A DNA stretch of 64,000 bases from Ilumatobacter sp. (GCF_030065885.1 NZ_JASJCS010000005.1:1-64000), one strand, 5' to 3'; positions 7,310-15,826 are shown, numbered from the stretch's first letter. Program-made: numbers and translations. Notes: generated by a model not told the origin, from the letters alone.

Positions 7310-9340
7310 GTGCTCGAACCCACCTCAGACGTCTCGCGCCGCCCCCGCCGTTGGAAGCTCTCCGCCGTGGCCGCCGCGATGGGCGTCGCCGTGGGCACCT
7401 TCGGACTGAGCACCGGCAGCTCCGTCAACGCCGTCGCCGACTCCGACTGGCTCGGCGTCGTCAACACGTACCGGGCGATGTCCGGTCTCGACGCCGTGTC
7501 GGCCGACGCCACCTGGTCGGCTCAGGCCGAGGCGCACTCGTGCTACATGCTGCAGAACGGCATCTCGCACGACGAGATCCCCGGCCGTCCCGGCTACACC
7601 CCAGGCGGCGACCTGGCCGGCAACAACGGCAACGTCGCCGTCAGCAGCTCGATCGCTGCATCGGCTCGCAACCACATCGACCTCTGGATGACCGGGCCGT
7701 TCCACGCGATCGGCATCCTGCGACCGAACCTCACGACCAGCGGGTTCGGGCTCTGCACGAACGCCTCGACACCCACCTGGCGCTCCGGCGGCACCCTCGA
7801 CGTGCTCCGCGGCATCGACAACAGCAAGCCGAAGCCCACCTCGGCGGTCGTGTTCCCCGGCGACGGCGCCACCGTGCCGCTGCACAGCTTCATCACCGAG
7901 TACCCGAACCCGGTGGACCTCTGCGGGTGGAGCGGCAGTGCAGGCCTCCCCCTCATCGCGATGCTGCCCAACGATCTCTCGACGGCCAACTCGACGCTCA
8001 GCGGCCCCAACGGGCCGATCTCGACCTGCACCCTGCACGAGGGCAACACCGGCGCCAACGGCCTGGCGCAGGCCATCCTCGACGGCGACAACGCCGTCGT
8101 CGTGATGCCCCGCGAGCCGCTGGCCGACGGCACGTACACCGCGACCGTCAACTCGGACGGCGGCAGCACCACGTGGTCGTTCACCGTCGACCGCGATGCG
8201 CCCCTGTCCGCCGAGGTGCCCGAGCTCCCCGACACCGAGCCGACCGCAACGTCGGCCCGCTTCGAGTCGGTCGACCCGTTCCGTCACGTCGACAGCCGCG
8301 AGGCGCTCGGTTCGGTCCGGCTGCGGGGCGGCAAGATCACCCGCATCCCGGTCGCCGGCGACGACGTCGTCGCCGTCAGCGCCAACTTCGTCGCCGTCAA
8401 CCCCGAGAACCACGGCTTCGTCACTGCGTTCAACTGCACGACCGAGCTCCCCACCGTGAGCACGATCGGCTACGGCCCCGGCGACGTCGTCGCCAACCAG
8501 GCGATCGTGCCGCTCCAGTCGGGCGACATGTGCCTGTACTCGCTGAAGTCGACCGACATCGTCGTCGACATCAACGGCTACTACACGACGAAGGGCGGCG
8601 ACGGGCTCCAGCCCCTGACGCCGAAGCGCCTGTACGACAGCCGTGACGCCGGCGAGACCAAGCTCCGCGCCGGTGTCGAGCTGCCGATCCAGATCGCCGG
8701 CGAGTTCGGTAGCGCACCCGCCGGAGCGCCGAGCGTGGCGATGAACGTCACGGTCACCGAGCCCACCGACCACGGCTTCCTCCAGGTCTACCCCTGCGGA
8801 TCGAGCACCGGCAGCCAGATCTCGTCGATCAACTACACGCCGATGGAGTCGCGGCCGAACTCGGTGGTCACGCCGCTCGACGACCGCGGCCGCATCTGCG
8901 TCCGCTCGTTGCGCGACACCCACGTCATCATCGACGTGACCGCGTACTTCGCCGAGACGTCGGGCTACGACTTCATCGCCCTCGACCCGATCCGCCTCTT
9001 CGACAGCCGCTCGCGGCACGACGACCTGAACTCGACGACCAACGGCACCCGCGTGAAGGCCGGGCAGATGGCCCGCCTCGACATCGCCGGCAACCGCGGC
9101 GTCCCCGCCGACGCGAAGGCGGTGTCGATCAACGTCACCGCCGTCATGGCCGACGGCCCGACGTTCGTCACCGTCTACCCGTGCGGGAAGCGCCCGACGA
9201 CCTCGAACCTCAACCTCCTGCCCTGGGAGCCGGTGGCGGCGAACGGGGCCATCGTCAAGCTCTCGCTGAGCGGCGAGCTGTGCGTCTACACCCTCGACGA
9301 CGCCCACCTGATCGTCGACATCAACGGCGTCTGGATCTGA
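7310..9340 (+). CDS. Secreted CAP (SCP/PR1) protein with three 120-residue C-terminal repeats
   Basis: 676 aa. Basic n-region (RRPRRWK) and a hydrophobic signal segment to about residue 43; the CAP domain follows (about 45-165: WLGVVNTYRAMSGL, WSAQAEAHSCYM, ISHDE, FHAIGIL), then an Ig-like module (about 175-300). The rest is three tandem repeats at about 318-436, 436-557 and 557-676, each opening with a (R/Y)xxDSR motif, containing a V(N/T)VT- or VAVN-type strand, a short Cys-bounded loop (YPCG in two of them) and ending VDINGYY/VDVTAYF/VDINGVW. I know this repeat from secreted actinobacterial proteins without a defined function. Probably an exported surface protein. Confidence 0.88.
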   Translation: MLEPTSDVSRRPRRWKLSAVAAAMGVAVGTFGLSTGSSVNAVADSDWLGVVNTYRAMSGLDAVSADATWSAQAEAHSCYMLQNGISHDEIPGRPGYTPGGDLAGNNGNVAVSSSIAASARNHIDLWMTGPFHAIGILRPNLTTSGFGLCTNASTPTWRSGGTLDVLRGIDNSKPKPTSAVVFPGDGATVPLHSFITEYPNPVDLCGWSGSAGLPLIAMLPNDLSTANSTLSGPNGPISTCTLHEGNTGANGLAQAILDGDNAVVVMPREPLADGTYTATVNSDGGSTTWSFTVDRDAPLSAEVPELPDTEPTATSARFESVDPFRHVDSREALGSVRLRGGKITRIPVAGDDVVAVSANFVAVNPENHGFVTAFNCTTELPTVSTIGYGPGDVVANQAIVPLQSGDMCLYSLKSTDIVVDINGYYTTKGGDGLQPLTPKRLYDSRDAGETKLRAGVELPIQIAGEFGSAPAGAPSVAMNVTVTEPTDHGFLQVYPCGSSTGSQISSINYTPMESRPNSVVTPLDDRGRICVRSLRDTHVIIDVTAYFAETSGYDFIALDPIRLFDSRSRHDDLNSTTNGTRVKAGQMARLDIAGNRGVPADAKAVSINVTAVMADGPTFVTVYPCGKRPTTSNLNLLPWEPVAANGAIVKLSLSGELCVYTLDDAHLIVDINGVWI

Positions 9341-9346
9341 CGCCCA

Positions 9347-9382
9347 CGATCGGCCGGGCGCTCCGCATGAGGCGCCCGATCG
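9347..9382. terminator. GC hairpin between convergent genes
   Basis: GGGCGC (9356-9361) pairs with GCGCCC (9372-9377) around a 10-nt loop, and the flanking CGATC and GATCG extend the stem past a bulge. It lies between the CAP protein stop and the ProA-like gene stop, so it may end both. No U tract. Confidence 0.5.
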
Positions 9383-9390
9383 AGTGACGA

Positions 9391-10914
9391 TCAGCGGTGG
9401 AGGTCGGCGTCGGCCACCCTCGCGCGGTACCGGATAGTGAACACCGAGTCCCCCGAGAGGACACCACCGCGACCGAGCATGCGACCGCCCTCCCAGTTCG
9501 ACAGACCGAGCTCGGGCGTGCGGAGCGCGTACTGACCGTCGACCCAGCGGGTGAAGCCGTCGCCGACGAACGGCGCGTCGACCGTCGACCAGAACCGCTC
9601 GTGTGCGTCGGCCGACTCGCTCACCAGCGAGGCGACGAAGTGGGGGCTGTATTCGTTGCAGAGCCGGACGGCCTCGGCCGCGTCGTCGACGACGTGCAGC
9701 GTCGCCTCGGGTGAACCCTCCCACTCCCACTCGTGACCGAGGCTCTCGACGTCGATCGTCGACACGAACGGTTCGTCGTGGGTGCCGTCGGCGCGGACCA
9801 CCGCCGATCGGCGTGAGCGGTCGCCGTCGGGCACGTACGGCCCGGCAGCCTCGGTGACGTGGACGCGACCGTCGGCGCCCCGCTGCTCGCCGGCGGCCGT
9901 GACGGCGCCGAGGAAGGCAGGCACCAGCTCGGCCGCGCGCTCACGCACGATGCAGCAGACGTTGAGCGTGTTGCAGACCTTGCGGTCGAGCGAGTGCGTC
10001 ACCGTCGATGCGAACCGTGCGGTGTCGGCCGTCTCGTCGGCGACGACCCACGCTCCCCCGGTGCCGTGCAGGCTGACCGGCACACCTGCGTGGCGGGCGA
10101 CAGCGCCGAGTTGGGCGACGGCAGGGCCCGAGCCACGCGCAACTGCCAGCGAGAGGCGCTCGTCGGAGAAGAGCGCCCAACCGGCTGCGTGCGCCGCCGA
10201 GGTCACGAGGCTGATCGTGCCCGCCGGCAGACCCGCCGCCACGAGCGCCGGCTCGAGCGCGTGCCGCACGATCGCCTGGGCCGTGCCGAGCGCGTCGGAG
10301 CCGATGCGGAAGACGACCGTGTTGCCGGTGCGCACGACACCGGCGGCGTCGGCGAAGACGTTGGGGCGACCCTCGAAGACGAACCCGACGACGCCGAGCG
10401 GGGCGCGACGCGCTTCGAGGGTCCATCCGTCGTGTTCGACGTGTCGCTCGAGCAGGTCGCGGCCGGCGTCGAGCTCGGCCCACGCCCGCAACCCGGCCAC
10501 CATGTCGCGGCGCATCGCGTCACCGAGCACGAGCCGGGTCGTCGAGCGGTTGCGGGCTGCGGCCTGCTCGACGTCGGCGGCGTTGGCCGCAGCGATCGGC
10601 GCGAACGACTCGTCGGCTTCGAGCAGGTCGGCGAAGCGCTCGAAGAAGTCGGTGATCTGGTCGTCGGTGTTGTGCGCGAGGCCGGCGAACGCCTCGACCG
10701 CGGCGGTGACCGCACCCGTGGCGACGGCGTGTTCGGCTTCGGGAACGTGGAGCAGCGAGCCGCTGCTCGGGTCGACCACGAGCCGATCCCCGCTTCGGAA
10801 CGCGGCGGCGAGCTCGTCGGACACGGTCGCCACCCGGTTGCCGCCGTACACGATGGCCTGGCCGGGTGCCAGCTCGGACAGGACGCCGGCACGCGGCGCA
10901 GTGGAGGTCGACAT
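9391..10914 (-). CDS. Glutamate-5-semialdehyde dehydrogenase-like protein with N-terminal extension
   Basis: 507 aa against about 415-430 for ProA. From about residue 90 the fold is that of gamma-glutamyl phosphate reductase: LGVVGFVFEGRPNVFADAAG, the cofactor region, and the catalytic cysteine in DRKVCNTLNVCC (about residue 313). ProA makes glutamate semialdehyde for proline. The first 85 residues (APGQAIVYGGNRVATVSDEL ...) are extra and not recognised. No proB is nearby; the partner gene is an MBL hydrolase transcribed divergently. ATG is 8 nt after TACGCT (10928-10923). It may be a true ProA or a paralogue for another acyl phosphate. Confidence 0.8.
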   Translation of the reverse strand: MSTSTAPRAGVLSELAPGQAIVYGGNRVATVSDELAAAFRSGDRLVVDPSSGSLLHVPEAEHAVATGAVTAAVEAFAGLAHNTDDQITDFFERFADLLEADESFAPIAAANAADVEQAAARNRSTTRLVLGDAMRRDMVAGLRAWAELDAGRDLLERHVEHDGWTLEARRAPLGVVGFVFEGRPNVFADAAGVVRTGNTVVFRIGSDALGTAQAIVRHALEPALVAAGLPAGTISLVTSAAHAAGWALFSDERLSLAVARGSGPAVAQLGAVARHAGVPVSLHGTGGAWVVADETADTARFASTVTHSLDRKVCNTLNVCCIVRERAAELVPAFLGAVTAAGEQRGADGRVHVTEAAGPYVPDGDRSRRSAVVRADGTHDEPFVSTIDVESLGHEWEWEGSPEATLHVVDDAAEAVRLCNEYSPHFVASLVSESADAHERFWSTVDAPFVGDGFTRWVDGQYALRTPELGLSNWEGGRMLGRGGVLSGDSVFTIRYRARVADADLHR

Positions 10915-10922
10915 GGACGCGA

Positions 10923-10932
10923 AGCGTACGCT
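10923..10932. promoter_or_regulatory. Palindromic shared -10 (AGCGTACGCT)
   Basis: A perfect 10-bp palindrome that reads TACGCT on both strands, sharing the central TA. Rightwards it is 6 nt before the ATG at 10939, leftwards 8 nt before the ATG at 10914. The two start codons are 24 bp apart, so a single symmetric element appears to launch both leaderless genes. Confidence 0.65.
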
Positions 10933-10938
10933 GGCCCG

Positions 10939-11655
10939 ATGGGTGAGCCCAACGACGGCCGGAACGACGGCGACGACCGGTTCTACTTCCGCCAGCTGCT
11001 CTCGGGACGCGACTTCGCGGTCGGCGACCAGATGGCCGCACAGATGGTCAACTTCGTCTATGCGATCGGCGACCGCGCGACCGGTGAGTGCCTGCTGGTC
11101 GACCCGGCGTACGACCCCGCCGGGCTCGTCGAGACGGTCGAAGCCGACGGCCTGCGCGTCACCGGTGTGCTCGCCAGCCACTACCACGCCGACCACATCG
11201 GCGGTTCGATCATGGGCTACGACATCGCCGGCATCGCCGGGCTGCTCGAGCACGTCTCGTGCCCGATCCACGTCCAGCGCGACGAGGTCCCGTGGGTCGT
11301 GCGCTCGGCCGGCGTCACCGAGGACGTGCTCGTCGGCCACGACTCGGGCGACGTCGTCACCGTCGGCGACGTCGAGATCACGCTCGTCCACACCCCCGGC
11401 CACACCCCGGGCAGCCAGTGCTTCGAGGTCGGCGGCAAGCTCGTGTCCGGTGACACGCTCTTCCTCGACGGATGCGGCCGGACCGACCTCCCCGGCAGCG
11501 ACCACGCCCAGATGATCGAGAGCCTCAAGCAGCTCGCCAAGGTCGACGACGACGTCATCCTCTACCCCGGGCATCGCTACTCGCTGGCGTCGAGCGCCAC
11601 GATGGGCGCCGTCAAGCAGTCGAACTACGTCTTCGACCAGCTGTTGGGATCCTGA
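10939..11655 (+). CDS. MBL-fold metallo-hydrolase (glyoxalase II/persulfide dioxygenase-like)
   Basis: 238 aa. The metal-binding signature is complete: HYHADHIGG, HTPGHTPGSQC, SGDTLFLDGCGRTDLPGSD and YPGHRYS. This set is shared by glyoxalase II-like thioesterases and ETHE1-like sulfur dioxygenases; GCGRTDLPGSD favours the latter branch or YcbL-type proteins. A typical role would be thiol-ester or persulfide turnover, possibly with mycothiol in this organism (inference). Leaderless-type ATG 6 nt after TACGCT, divergent from the ProA-like gene. Confidence 0.88.
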   Translation: MGEPNDGRNDGDDRFYFRQLLSGRDFAVGDQMAAQMVNFVYAIGDRATGECLLVDPAYDPAGLVETVEADGLRVTGVLASHYHADHIGGSIMGYDIAGIAGLLEHVSCPIHVQRDEVPWVVRSAGVTEDVLVGHDSGDVVTVGDVEITLVHTPGHTPGSQCFEVGGKLVSGDTLFLDGCGRTDLPGSDHAQMIESLKQLAKVDDDVILYPGHRYSLASSATMGAVKQSNYVFDQLLGS

Positions 11656-11710
11656 TCGGGGTGCGCACGTGGCGCCGCTGATGTAGCGGCCGCCCTCCGG
11701 AGCTGCGGTG

Positions 11711-11862
11711 CTCGCTGCGCTGCGCTCCTCGCCTCCCTGCACGCGCGGGCGCGACCAGCTCGGCGACATGTCAGGCTTCGCCTCCCGAGCTGGCCGTCTC
11801 CGCGACGCCGCCGTTGGCGCCGCCGCTTCGACGCTCGCCCGCCTCGGTCCTACGACGCGGTC
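11711..11862 (-). repeat. Dispersed intergenic repeat, copy A
   Basis: On the minus strand this stretch begins GACCGCGTCG, has the core GAGCGTCGAAGCGGCGGCGC and GCGGAGACGGC, and ends in GGAGGCGAGGAGCGC. It matches 39932-40073 over its whole length, nearly base for base in the 50-bp core, and 61741-61806 in a shorter form. The 245-bp gap 11656-11900 between two convergent genes holds this repeat and no gene. It is GC-rich and could fold strongly. Confidence 0.75.
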
Positions 11863-11900
11863 GGCCGATCTCGGCTGCGTCGGCTGCCGCCGCTCCCACG

Positions 11901-13745
11901 CTACCAGGTGTCGATGTTGGGGCGGGGGGCGTCGTCCGGCGATCGTGGTGGGGCGGATTCGAGGAGGGTGGTGATCCAGCGGCGGGTGTCGGCGGGGTCG
12001 ATGACGTCGTCGATCTCGAAGTACTCGGCGATGCTGAGCGCCTTGCCGTGCTCGTAGAGGCGGCCAACGAGCTCGTCGAACAGCGCTTCGCGGGCGGCCT
12101 CGTCCTCACAGGCGTCGAGCTCGTTGCGGTAGCCGAGCCGCACGGCGCCCTCGAGGCCCATGCCGCCGAACTCGCCCGTCGGCCAGGCGACACACGCCAG
12201 TGGTGCCTTGGTGCTGCCGCCCATCATCGCCTGGGCGCCGAGCCCGTACGACTTGCGCAGCACGATCGAGACGAGCGGCACCGAGAGGTTGGCGCCGGTC
12301 ACGAACAGCCGGCTGCAGTGCCGCACGAGCGCGGTCTCCTCGACGTCGGGGCCGACCATCATCCCCGGCGTGTCGACGAGCGAGATGATCGGCAGGCCGT
12401 GTGCGTCGCACAGCTGCATGAAGCGGGCCGCCTTGTCGGAACCGTCGCTGTCGATCGCCCCGGCCAGGTGCGCCGGGTTGTTGGCGACGATGCCGACGGG
12501 ACGGCCCTCGACGCGCGCCAGGGCCGTGATCATCCCGACCCCGAAGTCGCGCCGGAGCTCGAGCACCGTGCCACGGTCGGCCACGAGCTCGATCGCCACC
12601 CGGACGTCGTAGCTCCGGAGCCGATCGACGGGGACCACGTCGCGCAGCTCGGCCTGGTCCGCCGCTTCCCAGTCGGCGAGCGTGCCCTGGAAGTAGCCGA
12701 GGTACTGCTTCGCCAGCGCGGTCGCTTGTGCCTCGTCGTCGGCGACGAGGTCGACCACGCCGTTGCTGCGCTGTACCTCGATCGGGCCGACGTCGGTCGG
12801 GGCGTAGACGCCGAGCCCGCCGCCCTCGATCATCGCCGGGCCGCCCATGCCGATGTTCGAATCCTTCGTCGCGATGACCACGTCGCAGCAACCGAGGATC
12901 GCGGCGTTCCCGGCGAAGCAGTAGCCGGCGTTGACGCCGACGAGCGGCACGGTCCCCGACAGGCGGGCGAAGAACAGGAAGGCGAGGCAGTCGAGACCGG
13001 TGACGCCGCTGGTGTCGGTGTCGCCCGGCCGGCCGCCGCCCCCCTCGGTGAAGAAGACGATCGGCAGCCGCAGCTGCTCGGCGAGCTCGAACAGCCGGTC
13101 CTTCTTGGCGTGGTTGCGGTGGCCCTGCGTCCCGGCCAGCACGGTGTAGTCGTACGAGACCGCGATCGCCCTGGCGGCGCGGCCGTCGAAGAGGTCGCCG
13201 TTGACCGTGCCGATGCCGCCGATCATGCCGTCGGCCGGCGTGCGGCGGATCAGGTCCTCGTGGTCGCGCCGTTTCCGCTGCGCGGCGATCGCGAGCGGCC
13301 CGTACTCGACGAACGAGCCCTCGTCGACGAGGTCGGCGACGTTCTCACGGGCGGTGCGGCGCTGCTTGCTGCGACGACGCTCGACCGCGTCCGGGCGAGC
13401 CGCATCGAGGCCGAGCTCGTGTCGCTCGACGACGTCGCGCAGGTCGCGGCGGTCCAGCCCCGATGGCACCGGTTCGGCAGCCGGCGGTGCGTCCTCAGCC
13501 GACGTCGCCGGAGCTGCCGCCGGGCCGAGCTCGACGAGCACGTCGCCCGGGTACACCGTCGACCCCGCCATCACCGCGACCGACACGACTTCGGCCGTCG
13601 CCGGTGCGACCACCTCGTGATGCAGCTTCATCGACTCGACCAGCGCAAGCACGGTGCCGGGTGCCACCACGCTGCCCGGCGCGACCTCGACCGAGACCAC
13701 GGTGCCCTGCAACTCCGACAGCACGGTGGTCGGCGGCTCGGTCAT
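11901..13745 (-). CDS. Biotin carboxyl carrier-carboxyltransferase fusion (acyl-CoA carboxylase)
   Basis: 614 aa. Residues 5-75 are a biotinyl/lipoyl domain with ALVESMKLHHEV, Lys40 being the expected biotinylated residue. A Pro/Ala linker leads to a two-part carboxyltransferase (about 120-600) with GGIGTVNG, EGGGGRPGD, GLGVYAP, IVANNPAHLAGAID and VDTPGMMVGPDVE. It would carry CO2 on biotin and transfer it to an acyl-CoA. A biotin carboxylase subunit is needed but is not in the window. Having the carrier on the carboxyltransferase chain differs from the usual alpha-chain location in propionyl-CoA carboxylases. ATG at 13745; substrate chain length unknown. Confidence 0.88.
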   Translation of the reverse strand: MTEPPTTVLSELQGTVVSVEVAPGSVVAPGTVLALVESMKLHHEVVAPATAEVVSVAVMAGSTVYPGDVLVELGPAAAPATSAEDAPPAAEPVPSGLDRRDLRDVVERHELGLDAARPDAVERRRSKQRRTARENVADLVDEGSFVEYGPLAIAAQRKRRDHEDLIRRTPADGMIGGIGTVNGDLFDGRAARAIAVSYDYTVLAGTQGHRNHAKKDRLFELAEQLRLPIVFFTEGGGGRPGDTDTSGVTGLDCLAFLFFARLSGTVPLVGVNAGYCFAGNAAILGCCDVVIATKDSNIGMGGPAMIEGGGLGVYAPTDVGPIEVQRSNGVVDLVADDEAQATALAKQYLGYFQGTLADWEAADQAELRDVVPVDRLRSYDVRVAIELVADRGTVLELRRDFGVGMITALARVEGRPVGIVANNPAHLAGAIDSDGSDKAARFMQLCDAHGLPIISLVDTPGMMVGPDVEETALVRHCSRLFVTGANLSVPLVSIVLRKSYGLGAQAMMGGSTKAPLACVAWPTGEFGGMGLEGAVRLGYRNELDACEDEAAREALFDELVGRLYEHGKALSIAEYFEIDDVIDPADTRRWITTLLESAPPRSPDDAPRPNIDTW

Positions 13746-13901
13746 CCGCCGATCCTTGCAGGACGCCCGAGTCGATCCGAACCCCGAACGCGAACCCGAT
13801 CGGCCGGCCAGACCGCTCGCCAACTGCTCCTCGCCGACGCTCGTCCTCGGGCAAGCGGGGGCGACACCGCGCCGGAATGCGTCGCTGATCCAGGTCAGTG
13901 T

Positions 13902-14267
13902 CTAGTCGTCGCGACCGGTCCGAGGATGCCATCGGACCTCTTCGACGGTCGGAAACGGCAGAGGGTCCAACCACGTGTGGACATCGACGTCATGGAGTCG
14001 CCCGTTCCGGATCAGGAGCGTCATGCCGCCGACCGTCGCGCCGTTCTCGTCCACGATCTCGGCATCCACATCGAAGATCGACACCCCCGGATCAAGGCTC
14101 TCGTCGATGTTGACGAACCCGATCGAGCCGCAACCGCAAGAACAGGAGCGATACACCTCGGTCTCCGCCGTGAGCTGGGTGCGCAGAACGGCAGCATCGG
14201 CAACGTCGTGGGCGAGCCAAGCCTGCATCACCTCCAACTCGTTCGGCGAGATCCTCCGAGTATCCAT
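13902..14267 (-). CDS. Hypothetical protein with CxCGCG motif
   Basis: 121 aa. Helical N-terminus (ELEVMQAWLAHDVADAAVL) then a Cys cluster in YRSCSCGCGSIGF around residue 45 and a beta-rich C-terminus ending in PFPTVEEVRWHP. Similar small proteins with a conserved Gly/Cys turn occur as hypothetical genes in actinobacteria; I know no function. Start ATG at 14267 follows CAGGCT by 6 nt, a weak form of the local -10. The Cys cluster may bind metal (inference). Confidence 0.65.
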   Translation of the reverse strand: MDTRRISPNELEVMQAWLAHDVADAAVLRTQLTAETEVYRSCSCGCGSIGFVNIDESLDPGVSIFDVDAEIVDENGATVGGMTLLIRNGRLHDVDVHTWLDPLPFPTVEEVRWHPRTGRDD

Positions 14268-14431
14268 CTCACAAGCCTGGCACGACGGCACCAGACCGGT
14301 GCCCGAGACCCGCGGGCTGGTCCAACTCGCGGTGCGGGACGGGTAGATCATCGAGGTGACAACTCAGCTTGCGCTCGCGGGCGGAGGTGGGCCGATCTCG
14401 GCAACCCAGGTTGTCAACTCCCGGGAACCTC

Positions 14432-14481
14432 CACCGGCCTCGCCGGTGAGCAATGCTTGCCGTCCGGCCGGCACGGCCGGA
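14432..14481. terminator. Two adjacent hairpins downstream of the ClC gene
   Basis: CACCGGC-CTC-GCCGGTG (14432-14448) and TCCGGCCG-GCA-CGGCCGGA (14463-14481) are perfect 7- and 8-bp stems with 3-base loops. They lie after the stop of the minus-strand ClC gene and upstream of the Cys-motif gene, so they may end ClC transcription. The surrounding gap 14268-14518 shows no gene. Confidence 0.45.
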
Positions 14482-14518
14482 TCTCTCGAGACGGCCCAGA
14501 CGTTGCTGGGTACCGGCG

Positions 14519-15826
14519 CTAGTCGGATCCGGGGCGGCGTTGGAAGCCGGTGATCGACTGCTCCCCCATCACCAGCTCGGCAGCGACGGCAGCGAACAGA
14601 GCGGGGACGACGAAGTTCGGCTCGCCCGTGGTCTCGGCCACGAACATCACGGCCGCGAGCGGCACGCGGTAGCCCGCGCCGAGGAATGCCGCGATGCCGA
14701 GCAGCGTGTACAACGCCACGCGATCGGCGCTGATCAGCTCGGCGACGCCGCGACCGACGATCCCACCACCGACGACGAGCGGGATGAAGACCCCGCCGAC
14801 GCCGCCACCGGCCGTGGTGAGCGCGGCAGCGAGACAGCGGATCGCGAGCACGGCGACGAGGAGCCAGATCGCCAGATCCGGTTTGACGAAGAGCCATTCG
14901 CGGAACACCTCGTAGCCGGCACCGATGCTCAGCGACTGCCCCGTCAGCTCTCGCGTCACGAAGAACAGACCGACGAGGCCTCCGGCGCTGACGAACAGCC
15001 GCGCCGGCAGCGCCCGCAGCGAGAACCCCTTGGCGATGCGCATCATCTTCGCGAACGCTCTCGCACCGACCGCACACGTCGCCCCGACGAGCAACGCGCC
15101 CAGCAGGTCGATCAGCTCGAACGAACGGATCGAGAACTCACCGACGCTGAGGAGCGGCGTCGTGTTGCTCAGCGTGACGAACGTCAGGTAGCCGGTCGCG
15201 CTGGCGACGAGGGCCGGGAGCAGCATGCGGCGCGCCATGTCGTCGCGATACGGGACTTCGAGCGCGAAGATCGCCCCGGTCGCCGGCGCCTTGAAGATCG
15301 CTGCGACGCCCGCCGCCGCTCCGGCGACGAGCAGTGTCCGGTGATCGGTGCCGCGAAAGGGACGGGGTAGGCGGCGCTGGATCATCGTGCCGAGCGCTGA
15401 GCCTCCGTAGAGCGAGGGACCCTCGAGCCCCAGCGCGCCGCCCGAGCCCAGCGTGGCGATCGACGCGCCGATCCGGGCACCGAGGTGGCGGGGGCGGAGC
15501 CGGTACGCGGGATCGTGGAAGGCGCGCAGGTACTCGTCCGACGTCGCCGGCGAGGCACCCCCGCCCACGACCCGCAGGATGATGGCGGCGAGCACGAGCC
15601 CGAGCGCCGGGGAGATCGCGCTCAGCCAGAGCGGCGCGTGCAGCACGCCGTGGTACGCCTCTTCGACGAGGTACTCGAACCCTCGTACGCCCAGCCCTGT
15701 CACGACGCCGGTGATCGCGGCGAGCAACACGACCTCGCGCGAGCGCCGGACGAGCTCGCGCAGCTCGTCTCGTCGCACCTCGAACGAATCGGGGCGGAGA
15801 GCCCTCATCATCCGTCGGCGCCACAC
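14519..15826 (-). CDS. ClC family chloride channel/antiporter
   Basis: 435 aa, about 10-12 membrane helices and no C-terminal CBS domains. The selectivity segments are present: GGGASPATSDEYL, GSGGALGLEGPSLYGG (GLEGP in place of GREGP, keeping the gating Glu) and GGVGGVFIPLVVGG. Members move Cl- with H+ or passively; GxFxP is intact as GVFIP. The GTG at 15826 is 8 nt after TACACT (15840-15835), favouring it over the ATG pair just inside. Faces the divergent MscS gene, so both may serve osmotic or ionic homeostasis. Confidence 0.9.
   Translation of the reverse strand: MWRRRMMRALRPDSFEVRRDELRELVRRSREVVLLAAITGVVTGLGVRGFEYLVEEAYHGVLHAPLWLSAISPALGLVLAAIILRVVGGGASPATSDEYLRAFHDPAYRLRPRHLGARIGASIATLGSGGALGLEGPSLYGGSALGTMIQRRLPRPFRGTDHRTLLVAGAAAGVAAIFKAPATGAIFALEVPYRDDMARRMLLPALVASATGYLTFVTLSNTTPLLSVGEFSIRSFELIDLLGALLVGATCAVGARAFAKMMRIAKGFSLRALPARLFVSAGGLVGLFFVTRELTGQSLSIGAGYEVFREWLFVKPDLAIWLLVAVLAIRCLAAALTTAGGGVGGVFIPLVVGGGIVGRGVAELISADRVALYTLLGIAAFLGAGYRVPLAAVMFVAETTGEPNFVVPALFAAVAAELVMGEQSITGFQRRPGSD

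Noticed and set aside
5458-8646. Very long open frame (over 1000 codons) on the plus strand
   Set aside because: Antisense to the M1 peptidase and out of frame in the CAP gene; Arg/Pro/Gly-rich with no motif, a usual product of high GC.
8263-9340. Repeated blocks as a CRISPR-like array
   Set aside because: The repetition is at the protein level (120-residue modules); DNA repeats and spacers are absent.
14268-14518. Fluoride riboswitch for the ClC gene
   Set aside because: The hairpins lie downstream of the ClC stop, not before its start, and the conserved fluoride-motif sequence is absent; ClC residues also fit a chloride type.
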